DNA of 64,000 nucleotides from Rhizobiales bacterium 62-47 (GTDB taxonomy: Bacteria; Pseudomonadota; Alphaproteobacteria; Rhizobiales; Xanthobacteraceae), in contig MKVX01000005.1 in the NCBI GenBank assembly GCA_001899255.1, forward strand, positions 124,001 to 188,000, written 5' to 3'. Position 1 is the first letter of the stretch. Every line of letters begins with the position of its first letter. This document shows positions 29,230 through 39,369 of this stretch, in pieces. The notes under the pieces were generated by a model that made no database searches, had not been told where the DNA came from, and saw only the letters and a list, made by a program, of their open reading frames with translations. The position numbers and the translations under genes are program-made.

Positions 29230-29388
29230 GCCGCCAACCGGCGCAGGGTGTTTCCCGCGCCGCTTGTTTTTGCGCGGCCGGCAGGTTTTGGCCCCGAGCG
29301 CGCGGAAACGACAATAACCCATGCGACTGAACAAAAAGCCGGCCCGGACCCGTCCGAGCGCTGGGATCGAACACGAAGGAATATAACG

Positions 29389-29922
29389 ATGTTCGCAGTC
29401 ATCAAAACCGGCGGCCGGCAGTACCGCGTCGTTCCGGAAGATGTACTCGAGATTACCAAGATCGCCGGCGAAGTCGGGACGATCGTGCAATTGGGCGACG
29501 TTCTGGTGCTCGGCGGCGAGACGCCGGTGCTCGGCACGCCGACCGTGGCGGGCGCATCTGTTGCGGCCGAAGTGCTGCAGCACAAGCGCGGCCCCAAGAT
29601 CATTTCGTTCAAGAAGCGCCGCCGCAAGAATTCCAAGCGCAAGCGTGGCTATCGCGACGAGATCACCGTGCTGCGCATCACCGAGATCCTGGCCGACGGC
29701 AAGTCGCCGACGGTAGGCCCGCGGCCGAAGCGCGAGAAGGTTGTCGCCAAGTCGGCTGACGACAGCGCCGAGGATGCAGCGCCGAAGCCCGCCGCGAAGA
29801 AGGCACCGGCCAAGAAGGCAGCGGCGAAGGCGGAAGCCAAGCCGGCCGCTGAGGCCAAGAAGGCTCCGGCCAAGAAGCCCGCGGCGAAGAAGGCCGCGAA
29901 GCCGAAGGCGGACAAAGAGTAA
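29389..29922 (+). CDS. rplU: 50S ribosomal protein L21 with an Ala/Lys-rich tail
   Basis: A protein of 177 residues; the ATG is behind GAAGGA. Residues 1-105 are standard L21 (MFAVIKTGGRQYRV, EVLQHKRGPKIISFKKRRR, GYRDEITVLRIT), which binds 23S rRNA next to L20. Residues about 125-177 are an added tail of repeated Ala/Lys/Pro units (KKAPAKKAA, AKKAPAKKPAAKKAAKPK), typical of nucleic-acid-binding extensions in Rhizobiales and absent in E. coli L21 (103 residues). First gene of the rplU-rpmA unit. Confidence 0.97.
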   Translation: MFAVIKTGGRQYRVVPEDVLEITKIAGEVGTIVQLGDVLVLGGETPVLGTPTVAGASVAAEVLQHKRGPKIISFKKRRRKNSKRKRGYRDEITVLRITEILADGKSPTVGPRPKREKVVAKSADDSAEDAAPKPAAKKAPAKKAAAKAEAKPAAEAKKAPAKKPAAKKAAKPKADKE

Positions 29923-29932
29923 CGCTTAAGTC

Positions 29933-29973
29933 GGCGACGCCCGATTAACGATCGTTAACGATCGGGCGACGCC
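29933..29973. repeat. Inverted repeat between rplU and rpmA
   Basis: Arms GGCGACGCCCGAT (29933-29945) and ATCGGGCGACGCC (29961-29973) pair with one mismatch around the palindrome TAACGATCGTTA. No T-run follows. It may be a partial terminator or an RNA processing/stability element that sets the rplU to rpmA ratio. Confidence 0.5.
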
Positions 29974-30084
29974 ACTGCGACAGACACGGCGACAGGTTCG
30001 AGCGATTAAAATCTGTCGTGACAAAAAGTGAGATGATTCCGTCAGGGAATCAAACTAAAGTGTTTTCGAGATTGGAGATGGGTC

Positions 30085-30357
30085 ATGGCTCATAAAAAGG
30101 CAGGCGGTTCATCACGTAACGGCCGCGATTCCGCTGGCAAACGCCTTGGCATCAAGGCGTACGGCGGCGAGCACGTGATTCCGGGCAACATTATCGCGCG
30201 CCAGCGCGGCACCACTTGGCATCCCGGCCTTAATGTCGGCATGGGCACGGACCATACCTTGTTCGCCAAGATTGAAGGCCGCGTTGAGTTCCGTGCGAAA
30301 GCCAACGGCCGCACTTTCGTATCGGTCCTCCCGATGACGGAAGCCGCGGCCGAGTAG
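30085..30357 (+). CDS. rpmA: 50S ribosomal protein L27
   Basis: A protein of 90 residues starting [16 protein letters not shown], the conserved L27 N-terminus that reaches into the peptidyl-transferase centre. [20 protein letters not shown] and [16 protein letters not shown] are family landmarks. The start ATG follows GGAG with 8 bases. It lies 162 bases after rplU, and a terminator follows at 30418. Confidence 0.97.
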   Translation: MAHKKAGGSSRNGRDSAGKRLGIKAYGGEHVIPGNIIARQRGTTWHPGLNVGMGTDHTLFAKIEGRVEFRAKANGRTFVSVLPMTEAAAE

Positions 30358-30417
30358 ACGGTGGATCATATTGCGTCCGCCGGTCCCTGTTGAACCGGCG
30401 GAGTCGCATAGGCTCCA

Positions 30418-30450
30418 GGGGAGACGGGAAACCGGCCTCCCCTTTTTCTT
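30418..30450 (+). terminator. Terminator after rpmA
   Basis: GGGGAG pairs with CTCCCC, with CGG/CCG and a GAAA loop inside, followed by a T-rich run from 30443. A separate perfect eight-pair hairpin (CCGCCGGT/ACCGGCGG, about 30377-30401) lies just before it. Confidence 0.75.
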
Positions 30451-30472
30451 TCTTTGGTGCAGGAGCCCACAC

Positions 30473-31069
30473 ATGTTGCAGGATTTTTCAACGCCAACGC
30501 GGCGCGAGACCAGTACTGTCGTCCTCGAGACCGAGCGGCTTTCTTTGCGCAAGCCGACGCTCGCGGACGTAAAAGCAATTGCCCGCCTCGCCAACGATCG
30601 CCGCATTGCCGAGAATACCCGCCGCCTGCCGCATCCCTACCGGCAGGACGACGCCGTGCGCTTCATCAAGGACATGGCCAAGGCGAGAGCCGAGACGGTG
30701 TTCCTGATCGAGGAGCATCACACCCCGATCGGCATGGTCGGCATCGACTGGCGGCAACCGGATTCGCCCGAACTCGGCTACTGGCTCGGCGTCGAGTATT
30801 GGGGCCGCGGTTTCGGCACCGAAGCCGCGCGCGCGGTGATCGATTACGCGTTCGAGGAATTCGACATCGAGCACATGATTTCCGGCGCGCGCGTCGTCAA
30901 TCCGGCGTCGCGCAACATTCTGGAGAAGTGCGGCTTCCAATGGACCGGCGTCGAGTTGCACCGCTTCGACGCACTCGGTTCATCGTCTCCGGTCGATTGC
31001 TTCCGGCTGACCCGCGGCGTGTGGGCGTCGCTGAAAAGCTGGGGCCACGCCAACCGGCGCGACGCGTAA
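30473..31069 (+). CDS. GNAT-family N-acetyltransferase (RimJ/RimL type)
   Basis: A protein of 198 residues; the ATG follows AGGAG at 8 bases. The fold is GNAT: LETERLSLRKPTLADV at the start, then IGMVGIDWRQPDSPELGYWL, the acetyl-CoA loop RGFGTEAARAVIDYAF, and NPASRNILEKCGFQWTG near the end. This pattern is that of RimJ/RimL-like enzymes that acetylate N-terminal amines of proteins or small amines. The true substrate cannot be told. It follows rpmA, as in many Nitrobacteraceae genomes. Confidence 0.88.
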   Translation: MLQDFSTPTRRETSTVVLETERLSLRKPTLADVKAIARLANDRRIAENTRRLPHPYRQDDAVRFIKDMAKARAETVFLIEEHHTPIGMVGIDWRQPDSPELGYWLGVEYWGRGFGTEAARAVIDYAFEEFDIEHMISGARVVNPASRNILEKCGFQWTGVELHRFDALGSSSPVDCFRLTRGVWASLKSWGHANRRDA

Positions 31070-31079
31070 CCTGCCTACT

Positions 31080-31157
31080 TCGTCATTGCCGGACTTGATC
31101 CGGCAATCCATCTCGTTTCGAAACGATGGATGCGCGGGTCAAGCCCGCGCATGACGA
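31080..31157. repeat. REP-like palindromic intergenic element
   Basis: Starts tcgtcattgccggacttga and ends cccgcgcatgacga. It has two internal hairpins (TGCCGG...CCGGCA and GCGCGGG...CCCGCGC) and outer ends TCGTCAT/ATGACGA that pair. Such elements are common in Rhodopseudomonas/Bradyrhizobium genomes between genes. It sits at the convergent ends of the acetyltransferase and the EamA transporter, so it may also stop transcripts from both sides. A degenerate relative lies at about 4908-4970. Confidence 0.7.
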
Positions 31158-31172
31158 TTGCGATGGGACGTC

Positions 31173-32108
31173 TCACGCCGGCGGATTGACGGTGTCGTCG
31201 CCGGTGCCCAGCGCCTGTTCGCGCAGGAAAATGTAGATGCCGGCGCCGATGATGATCGCCGCGCCGATCAACGTCGCCAGCGACGGCGGATCGCCGAACA
31301 CCACGTAGCCGAAAATCACCGCCCAGATGATCATCGTATACTGATACGGCACGACGACGCTGGCCGGCGCCAGCTTGAGCGAACGGTTGACGCACACCAG
31401 CGCGCCGACCGAAATGGCGCCCGCCAGCATGAACATGCCGAACGCCGGCAATGTCGGCGTCTGCCAGCCGACCGGCAGCAGCAGCGCGCCGAACACCAAC
31501 GTGCCGATCGATTGCGACGATGCCAGCACGATATCCGGCGCGCCGCGCAGCGAGCGCGTCACCAGCATCAGCATGGCGAACGACAGGCTGCCGCCGAGCG
31601 CGATCAACGCCGGCCACGAAATGGTCTGCGTCGAAGGCCGCAGCGCGATCAACACGCCGCCGAAGCCGACCAGCACCGCGGCCCAGCGCCGCCAGCCGAC
31701 CTTCTCGCGCAACACGATGGCGGAGAGCGCGGTGACGAAAATCGGACACGCCAGATAATAGGTGATGACGTCCGCCAGCGGCAGATAGATCACCGAGGTG
31801 AAGAACGCCGCCGATTCGAGCGTCGACAGCAGCACACGCACCACATGCAGCCCCGGCCGCTCCAGCCGCATGAACTCGTGGCGCGCGCGCCACATCATTG
31901 GCGCCAGCAACGCCAGCGCCGCGCAGGCGCGCAGGAACAACAACTGTCCGACCGGATAATCCGCGACGAGATATTTGCCGATCACGTCGCCGAACGAGAA
32001 CGCCCAAATGCCGGCCAGCATCAGGCCGATGCCGGCGAGCCGCGCCGTGCGGTCATTGAGACTGGTGGAGATGCGCGAAATCATGTCGTGAACGGCACAC
32101 CGGAACAT
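31173..32108 (-). CDS. EamA/DMT-family transporter
   Basis: A protein of 311 residues with ten membrane helices in two EamA repeats (about 20-145 and 165-300). Landmarks are GIWAFSFGDVIGKYL, SVIYLPLADVITYYLACPI, VGFGGVLIALRP and PASVVVPYQYTMIIWAVIFG. Starts at residue 1 or at Met9 (32084) are both possible; neither has a clear ribosome site. Members move small metabolites such as amino acids or purines; the substrate is unknown. It is convergent with the acetyltransferase gene. Confidence 0.9.
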   Translation of the reverse strand: MFRCAVHDMISRISTSLNDRTARLAGIGLMLAGIWAFSFGDVIGKYLVADYPVGQLLFLRACAALALLAPMMWRARHEFMRLERPGLHVVRVLLSTLESAAFFTSVIYLPLADVITYYLACPIFVTALSAIVLREKVGWRRWAAVLVGFGGVLIALRPSTQTISWPALIALGGSLSFAMLMLVTRSLRGAPDIVLASSQSIGTLVFGALLLPVGWQTPTLPAFGMFMLAGAISVGALVCVNRSLKLAPASVVVPYQYTMIIWAVIFGYVVFGDPPSLATLIGAAIIIGAGIYIFLREQALGTGDDTVNPPA

Positions 32109-32251
32109 CGTTGTGACAGCGAAGCGAGCGCGGCTTCACGGCGAATCTGTCTCTCTTAGCATGCGACAGCCGCGAGTGCATGACGCGGCCTCGCACAGCT
32201 GCCCTGCTGCGGATTCGCCGCGTGCAACGCGCGCCGGTTCGCTTCACGGGA

Positions 32252-33472
32252 TCAGTGACGCGATGCACCACCCGGCGTTGGCAGACTTCCCATCCGGTAC
32301 ACCACCGGCATCAGCGCCAGCGCTGCCAGCGCAGCGAGCGTGCCCGCAAGAAACGCCGAGGTATATCCCATCGCGCCGGTGAGCAGGCCGACGACGGGGC
32401 CGGTGAGCCCTATGGCGACATCGAAGAAGGCGATGAAATTGCCGACGGCGCGGCCGCGCATTTCCGCTGGCACACGTTTCGTCGCCATCACGCCCATGGC
32501 CGGGAACACCAGCGAGAAACCGATGCCGGTCAATGCCGCGCCGGCCAGCGCCAGCGCCGGATGCGTCGCGCCCCACAACAGCAACTGGCCCAGCGTCTCG
32601 ATTGCCAGCGACGCGCCGACGACGCGCGCCGGTCCGAGCCGGTCCGGCAGATCCGACGCGATCAGGCGCACGAAAACATAACCGATGCCGAAGCAGGCAA
32701 TGGCGACGCCCGCGCCGGCCCAGCCCTTGGTGCTGAAGTCGAGCGGCAGGAACGCGGCCATTCCCGCATAGGGCACGGTCGCGAGCGCCAGCACCACGCC
32801 GGGCAGCCAGATCAGCCGCAACACGCGATAGACCGGTACGCTGTCGCTGCCCGAGGCCGGCACCGGCGGCAACAGCAATGCGACAAGCATGGCGAACAGC
32901 GGCGTGGCGATCGCCAGCACCGCAACGCCGGCGAAACCGTACGTCGAATGCAAGGCAAGGCCGAGCGGTGCACCGAGCCCGAGTGCGGCATACATCGCGA
33001 TGCCCTGCCACGACATCACCCGGCCGGTGCGCGCCGCGCCGATGCGGCCAATGCCCCAGCTCATGGTGCCGGTGATGAACAGGCTTTCGGCGAAGCCGAG
33101 CAGCACGCGCCCGGCGATCAGCAGCGCCAGTCTTGCGTGCGGCGAAACCGGCAGCACCGCCGAGGCGAGATAAAAACCGGCGGCCAGCGAGGCGAGCGGC
33201 AACCCGCGCAACACAACCCAGCGCGGCCCATGCTGGTCGCTCAACGTGCCGGCGAAATGCCGCGTCACCACCGTGACGATGGATTGAATGCCGATCACCC
33301 AGCCGACGGTGAAGCTGCTGAAGCCGAGTTGCTCGTGCACGTAGAGCGACAGCGCCGGTAACGGCGCGCCGACGACGAGGATGCCGGAAAACACGATGAC
33401 CACCAGCGGCGCCAATCCGCTGACGGCACTGCGCTGGGATGCATATTGATGATGGGAAGTGACGTCGATCAT
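32252..33472 (-). CDS. MFS transporter (YhhS-like efflux family)
   Basis: A protein of 406 residues, 12 membrane helices, no soluble domains. The loop 2-3 motif is RHFAGTLSDQHGPRWVVLRG, and FGIGYVFVRLIASDLPDRLG is the matching loop in the second half; both fit the YhhS/arabinose-efflux group of drug/sugar exporters. GFAESLFITGTMSWGIGRIG is also typical. Substrate unknown. It is divergent to obgE with 227 bases between, and lies between the EamA gene and obgE, a place often held by different genes in relatives. Confidence 0.88.
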   Translation of the reverse strand: MIDVTSHHQYASQRSAVSGLAPLVVIVFSGILVVGAPLPALSLYVHEQLGFSSFTVGWVIGIQSIVTVVTRHFAGTLSDQHGPRWVVLRGLPLASLAAGFYLASAVLPVSPHARLALLIAGRVLLGFAESLFITGTMSWGIGRIGAARTGRVMSWQGIAMYAALGLGAPLGLALHSTYGFAGVAVLAIATPLFAMLVALLLPPVPASGSDSVPVYRVLRLIWLPGVVLALATVPYAGMAAFLPLDFSTKGWAGAGVAIACFGIGYVFVRLIASDLPDRLGPARVVGASLAIETLGQLLLWGATHPALALAGAALTGIGFSLVFPAMGVMATKRVPAEMRGRAVGNFIAFFDVAIGLTGPVVGLLTGAMGYTSAFLAGTLAALAALALMPVVYRMGSLPTPGGASRH

Positions 33473-33696
33473 GATAACACGCCCGTTGATCCCGCCGGAC
33501 TGCTGCCATCCGGCATGGATGTGGCGCGTTGCGTGACGTTAACGCTTACGGAACACGGCGAGCCCGCATTCATCGGGCGGCCAGATAACTTGCGGCAACT
33601 GGGGTGTCAAGCTGACCGCGGCAGCATGGCCGCTCGGCAAAAATGCAACGGCTGCAGCGCGTTGTTGCTCCCATTCCTGCACTGCGATACGGATAG

Positions 33697-34764
<1,068 letters not shown>

Positions 34765-34849
34765 GCATCGGCACCGCCTATCACCGGTCAGCAACTTCGG
34801 CTTTGAAATGCCGCGCGTTTTCTGATTGATCTGCTATAGTCACCGGCGA

Positions 34850-34868
34850 GGCCGGGCTTGTCCCGGCC
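34850..34868. repeat. Short hairpin before proB
   Basis: GGCCGGG-CTTGT-CCCGGCC, a perfect seven-pair hairpin matching the core of the REP-like elements. No T-run follows. It lies in the obgE-proB gap. Confidence 0.4.
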
Positions 34869-34960
34869 TTCCACGTCTTGCGCGGCCGATCGGCTGCAAC
34901 GACGTGGCGGCCCGCAACCATTGCGGGCGCGACGCCCACCATCCTTTCGAATTTGTAGTC

Positions 34961-36094
34961 ATGGCCCGCCCCAAGCTGAAAGATTTCCGCCGCATCGTCG
35001 TCAAGGTCGGCTCGTCGCTGTTGGTCGATGCCGCCGCCGGCGAAGTGCGCGAGGCCTGGCTCGCGGCGCTCGCGGCTGACCTCGCCAAGCTGCACGCCGG
35101 ACGCCGCGACATCCTCGTGGTGTCGTCGGGCTCGATCGCGCTCGGCCGCTCGCGGCTCAAGCTGCCGCGCGGCCCGCTCAAGCTGGAAGAAAGCCAGGCC
35201 GCCGCCGCCGTCGGCCAGATCGCGCTGGCGCGGATCTGGGCCAAGGTGCTGGCGCAACACAAGATCGACGCCGGCCAGATTCTGGTGACGCTGCAGGACA
35301 CCGAAGAGCGCCGCCGCTATCTCAACGCGCGTTCGACCATCGCCAAGCTGCTCGAATGGCGCAGCATCCCGATCATCAACGAGAACGACACCGTCGCCAC
35401 CAACGAGATTCGCTACGGCGACAACGACCGGCTCGCCGCGCGCGTCGCCACCATGGCCAGCGCCGATCTGCTGATCCTGCTGTCCGACATCGACGGCCTG
35501 TACGATTCACCGCCCGGTGCGAACCCGAACGCCAAACTGATCCCGGTGGTCGAGTCGGTGTCAGCCGACATCGAGGCGATGGCCGGTGCGGCTGAGTCCG
35601 AACTGTCGCGCGGCGGCATGACCACCAAGATCGAAGCGGCGAAGATCGCCACCACCGCCGGCACGCACATGCTGATCGCCTCCGGCAAGATCGATCACCC
35701 GCTGCAGGCGATCGCCGATGGCGGCCGCTGCACCTGGTTCCTGACGCCGGCCAATCCGGTGACCGCACGCAAGCGCTGGATCGCCGGTTCGCTCGAACCG
35801 AAAGGCACGCTGACCATCGACGCCGGTGCGGTGATGGCGTTGCGCGCCGGCAAGAGCCTGCTGCCGGCCGGCGTCATCCGCGTCGACGGTCAGTTCGCGC
35901 GCGGCGACGCGGTGATCGTGCGCGGCCCCGACACTCACGAGATCGGCCGCGGCCTCGTCGCCTACGACGCCGACAACGCCGAGCTGATCAAGGGCCGCTC
36001 CTCGTCCGACGCCGCGCAGATTCTCGGCATCAGCGGCCGCGCCGAAATGATCCATCGCGACGATCTGGTGATCGGCGCGGCACCTGCGGCCTGA
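34961..36094 (+). CDS. proB: Glutamate 5-kinase
   Basis: A protein of 377 residues; the start is at [20 protein letters not shown] (a longer frame upstream is rejected). The amino-acid-kinase domain spans about 8-265, with [36 protein letters not shown] and [13 protein letters not shown]. The PUA domain spans about 285-370 ([10 protein letters not shown]-like start, [20 protein letters not shown]). It makes glutamyl 5-phosphate in proline synthesis, normally with proline feedback. It pairs with proA downstream. Confidence 0.97.
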   Translation: MARPKLKDFRRIVVKVGSSLLVDAAAGEVREAWLAALAADLAKLHAGRRDILVVSSGSIALGRSRLKLPRGPLKLEESQAAAAVGQIALARIWAKVLAQHKIDAGQILVTLQDTEERRRYLNARSTIAKLLEWRSIPIINENDTVATNEIRYGDNDRLAARVATMASADLLILLSDIDGLYDSPPGANPNAKLIPVVESVSADIEAMAGAAESELSRGGMTTKIEAAKIATTAGTHMLIASGKIDHPLQAIADGGRCTWFLTPANPVTARKRWIAGSLEPKGTLTIDAGAVMALRAGKSLLPAGVIRVDGQFARGDAVIVRGPDTHEIGRGLVAYDADNAELIKGRSSSDAAQILGISGRAEMIHRDDLVIGAAPAA

Positions 36095-36315
36095 CCGGGC
36101 GGCGGCGCGTTGCCCAACGATCGTTTGCCGCCGGAATCGGCCATTGGCCGAGCCGGAAAGTGCTTGCCGCAGGCCTGCCGCATCACCACGTTGCGGCCAC
36201 GGGTTTGCCGCAACGCCGCCGCAAGCGGTTTTTGCCACCCGGGCCCGCGCCGCGATCCCTCGCGAAGCCGGGATAGCTGTGCTAGAGCAGAGCCTTAAGG
36301 ACCAACGGAACCGCT

Positions 36316-37608
36316 ATGACCGCGCCCCTCAAAGCCATTGACGGACACGCCGATCTCGCCGCGCTGATGACCGAGCTTGCAACCCATGCTCGCGCGGCCG
36401 CGCGGTCGTTGGCGCTCGCGCCGGCCGAGCAGAAGAATCGCGCGCTCGACGCGATGGAAAAAGCCATCCGCGCCAATGCTGCGAGCATTCTCGCCGCCAA
36501 CGCCGAAGATGTCGCCGACGCGCGCGCCGGGGGCGCAACGTCGGCCTTCGTCGATCGCCTGACCTTGACCGAAGCCCGCGTTGCCGCGATGGCCGACGGC
36601 ATTCGCGTCGTGCGCGACATTCCCGATCCGGTCGGTGCCGTCACCGAACGCTGGCAGCGCCCCAACGGCATGACCATCGAACGCGTGCGCGTGCCGCTCG
36701 GCGTCATCGCCGTGATCTTCGAAAGTCGTCCCAACGTTTGCGCCGATGCCGGCGTGCTGTGTTTGAAGTCCGGCAACGCGGTGATGCTGCGCGGCGGCTC
36801 CGACAGTTTCCGTTCCTGCCGCGCCATCCACGATTGCCTGGTGCAAGGCCTGCGCGAAGCTGGTTTGCCTGAAGCCGCGATCACGCTGGTGCCGACGCGC
36901 GACCGCGCCGCAGTCGGCCTGTTGTTGAGCGGACTGGACGGCGGCATCGATCTGATCGTGCCGCGCGGCGGCAAGAGCCTCGTCGCACGCGTCGAAGCCG
37001 AAGCCCGCGTGCCGGTGTTCGCGCATCTCGAAGGCGTCAACCACGTCTATGTCGATCATGCCGCCAAACTCGACATGGCGAAATCGATCGTGCTCAATGC
37101 GAAGATGCGGCGCCCCGGCGTCTGCGGCGCAGCGGAAACGCTGCTGGTCGACCGCGCCGCTGCGGCATCGCATCTCAAGCCGCTGGTCGACATGCTGCTC
37201 GACGCCGGTTGCGAAGTACGCGGCGACGACGCCGTGCAGCACGCCGATGCACGCGTCAAACCGGCGACCGATGAAGACTGGGACACCGAATACGAAGACG
37301 CCATCATCACCGCGAAGGTGGTCGACGGTGTCGACGACGCCATTGCGCACATCGCGCGCCACGGTTCGCATCACACCGAAGCGGTGGTGACGGAAGATTC
37401 CGCCGTCGCCGAGAAATTCCTCAACGAGGTCGATGCGGCAATCGTTCTGCACAATGCTTCGACGCAGTTCGCCGACGGCGGTGAATTCGGCTTCGGCGCC
37501 GAGATCGGCATCGCGACGGGAAAATTCCATGCGCGCGGACCGGTCGGTGCCGAACAGTTGACGAGCTTCAAGTATCGCGTCCACGGCACCGGGCAGACGC
37601 GGCCGTGA
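36316..37608 (+). CDS. proA: Gamma-glutamyl phosphate reductase
   Basis: A protein of 430 residues in the aldehyde-dehydrogenase fold. Landmarks are [45 protein letters not shown], the active-site Cys in [15 protein letters not shown], and the late [20 protein letters not shown]. It reduces glutamyl phosphate to glutamate semialdehyde with NADPH, the second step of proline synthesis. It is separated from proB by 221 bases, which hold no gene. Confidence 0.97.
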   Translation: MTAPLKAIDGHADLAALMTELATHARAAARSLALAPAEQKNRALDAMEKAIRANAASILAANAEDVADARAGGATSAFVDRLTLTEARVAAMADGIRVVRDIPDPVGAVTERWQRPNGMTIERVRVPLGVIAVIFESRPNVCADAGVLCLKSGNAVMLRGGSDSFRSCRAIHDCLVQGLREAGLPEAAITLVPTRDRAAVGLLLSGLDGGIDLIVPRGGKSLVARVEAEARVPVFAHLEGVNHVYVDHAAKLDMAKSIVLNAKMRRPGVCGAAETLLVDRAAAASHLKPLVDMLLDAGCEVRGDDAVQHADARVKPATDEDWDTEYEDAIITAKVVDGVDDAIAHIARHGSHHTEAVVTEDSAVAEKFLNEVDAAIVLHNASTQFADGGEFGFGAEIGIATGKFHARGPVGAEQLTSFKYRVHGTGQTRP

Positions 37609-37638
37609 TCCCTGCACGTCGCGCGCGCGGAGCCTGAC

Positions 37639-38277
37639 TTGCAGCCGCAATCCGCCGCATCCGCGCAAGCGATCCCGTTTTACACCGACGGCATGCGCAT
37701 CGGTTTACTTGGTGGCTCGTTCAATCCGCCGCACGCCGCGCACCGCGCCATCAGCCAGTTCGCAATGAAGCGCTTGCAGCTCGATCGCGTCTGGTGGCTG
37801 GTCTCGCCAGGCAATCCGCTGAAGCACGGCCATGGACCGCACAGCGTCGAAGAGCGCGCCGCCGCCGCGCGCCGCGTCGCATCCCATCCGCGCATCGACG
37901 TCAGCTGTCTCGAAGCTGTCATCGGCACGCGCTACACCGTCGATACCATCAGCTATCTGCGCCGCCGCTGCAGCGGTGCGCGCTTCGTCTGGATCATGGG
38001 CGCCGACAACCTCGCGCAGTTTGACCGCTGGGAGAACTGGCAACGCATCGCCGCCGACGTGCCGCTCGCAGTGATCGACCGGCCGCCGCAAAGCTTCCGC
38101 GCGCTGGCAGCGCCGGCAGCTCTGGCACTCGGCGCCTATCGCATCCCCGAAGCTGCCGCGCCAAGCCTTGCCGATCGCAGGCCGCCGGCCTGGGTTTTTC
38201 TCACCGGTAAGAAGCTCAATCTGTCGTCGACAGTGTTGCGCAATTTCGACGGCAGCTGGAAAAACTACGGAACCTGA
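37639..38277 (+). CDS. nadD: Nicotinate-nucleotide adenylyltransferase
   Basis: A protein of 212 residues if started at TTG 37639 (behind GGAG); ATG at 37693 would give the tighter start [17 protein letters not shown]. The nucleotidyltransferase motif [10 protein letters not shown] binds [33 protein letters not shown] and the ISSTxIR-like LSSTVLR complete the family set. It adds AMP to nicotinate mononucleotide in NAD synthesis. It lies 30 bases after proA. Confidence 0.95.
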   Translation: MQPQSAASAQAIPFYTDGMRIGLLGGSFNPPHAAHRAISQFAMKRLQLDRVWWLVSPGNPLKHGHGPHSVEERAAAARRVASHPRIDVSCLEAVIGTRYTVDTISYLRRRCSGARFVWIMGADNLAQFDRWENWQRIAADVPLAVIDRPPQSFRALAAPAALALGAYRIPEAAAPSLADRRPPAWVFLTGKKLNLSSTVLRNFDGSWKNYGT

Positions 38278-38392
38278 TCGGGGTGGTTACTGGAATATTG
38301 AAAAGATTAACCCCACATGCGTAGTATAGCCGCGTGCGCCGGATTCGGCGTACGCGATACAGTGAAAGGAATGGTCCCTGACCCCATCTGTA

Positions 38393-38803
38393 TTGTCACC
38401 GTCCGCCTCCTCTGAGTCACGGACAGCATCAGTCTCCGCCGCGGGTTTGAAGGCGCGGCCTGATGTCGATCAAACCCTGAAGATCATCCTCTCCACCCTC
38501 GACGATATGAAGGCGGAGGACACCACCACCATCGATCTTCGCGGCAAATCCTCCATCTCGGATTACATGATCGTCACCACCGGTCGCTCCAACCGGCATG
38601 TAGGCGCGATGGCCGAGAACGTCGCGAAATCCTTGAAAGACAACGGACTGAGCGGCCTCCATGTCGAAGGCTTTCCCAACTGCGACTGGGTGCTGATCGA
38701 TTCCGGCGATGTCGTCGTGCATATGTTCCAGCCGGAGGTCCGCGAGTTCTACAACCTGGAACGGTTGTGGACCAAAGGACCGACGGCGGCGAAAACGGCC
38801 TGA
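38393..38803 (+). CDS. rsfS: Ribosomal silencing factor RsfS
   Basis: A protein of 136 residues from TTG at 38393. The conserved domain starts near residue 25 (DQTLKIILSTLDDMKAED) and has SSISDYMIVTTGRSNRHV, EGFPNCDWVLIDSGDVVVH and FNLERLW-like YNLERLW. It binds L14 and blocks subunit joining in starvation. The start is uncertain: ATG at 38371 reads MVPDPI but is one base out of frame and ends soon, and the TTG has no close ribosome site. A one-base indel just upstream is possible. Confidence 0.9.
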   Translation: MSPSASSESRTASVSAAGLKARPDVDQTLKIILSTLDDMKAEDTTTIDLRGKSSISDYMIVTTGRSNRHVGAMAENVAKSLKDNGLSGLHVEGFPNCDWVLIDSGDVVVHMFQPEVREFYNLERLWTKGPTAAKTA

Positions 38804-38857
38804 GCGGGACGTTTTAGCGGCGACCGATTCAAGCGGCGCTTGTGATAGAAAGCGCCT

Positions 38858-39340
38858 ATGCGGATTGTTGTGATTTCGATTGGCCGATTGAAGCAGGGCC
38901 CGGAACGGGAACTGGCGGAGCGCTATGTGGCGCGGTTCAGCGACATGGCCCGCAAGCTTGGCTTTCAGGGTCTCGAGGTCCGCGAAATCCCGGAGAGTCG
39001 GGCACGCGACGCCGCGACCCGGATCACCGAGGAAGCGACCGCCATTGCCGGCCTGATTCCTGACAGATCGGTTATCGTCACGCTCGATGAGCGCGGCGAG
39101 ACGATCGACAGCCCGACCCTGGCCCGACACATCGGCCGATGGCGTGACGAAGCCGTCGATAACAATGTTTTCGTGATCGGCGGCGCGGACGGACTTTCGC
39201 CCGATTTGCGGCGCAAGGCAAAGTTGAGCTTGGCGTTCGGCCGCGCGACCTGGCCACATCAGATGGTTCGCGTGATGCTTCTGGAGCAAATTTATCGGGC
39301 CGCAACCATTCTGGCCGGCCATCCTTATCACCGGTCTTAG
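38858..39340 (+). CDS. rlmH: 23S rRNA pseudouridine-1915 N3-methyltransferase RlmH
   Basis: A protein of 160 residues of the SPOUT class, near family length (155). MRIVVISIGRLKQGPE opens, VTLDERGETIDS and VFVIGGADGLSPDLR form the knotted SAM site, and WPHQMVRVMLLEQIYRA and HPYHRS close it. It methylates pseudouridine 1915 in helix 69 of 23S rRNA. It lies 54 bases after rsfS, in the usual order. Confidence 0.97.
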   Translation: MRIVVISIGRLKQGPERELAERYVARFSDMARKLGFQGLEVREIPESRARDAATRITEEATAIAGLIPDRSVIVTLDERGETIDSPTLARHIGRWRDEAVDNNVFVIGGADGLSPDLRRKAKLSLAFGRATWPHQMVRVMLLEQIYRAATILAGHPYHRS

Positions 39341-39369
39341 CGCCGATGGAAACGCGCCAACCATAACCG

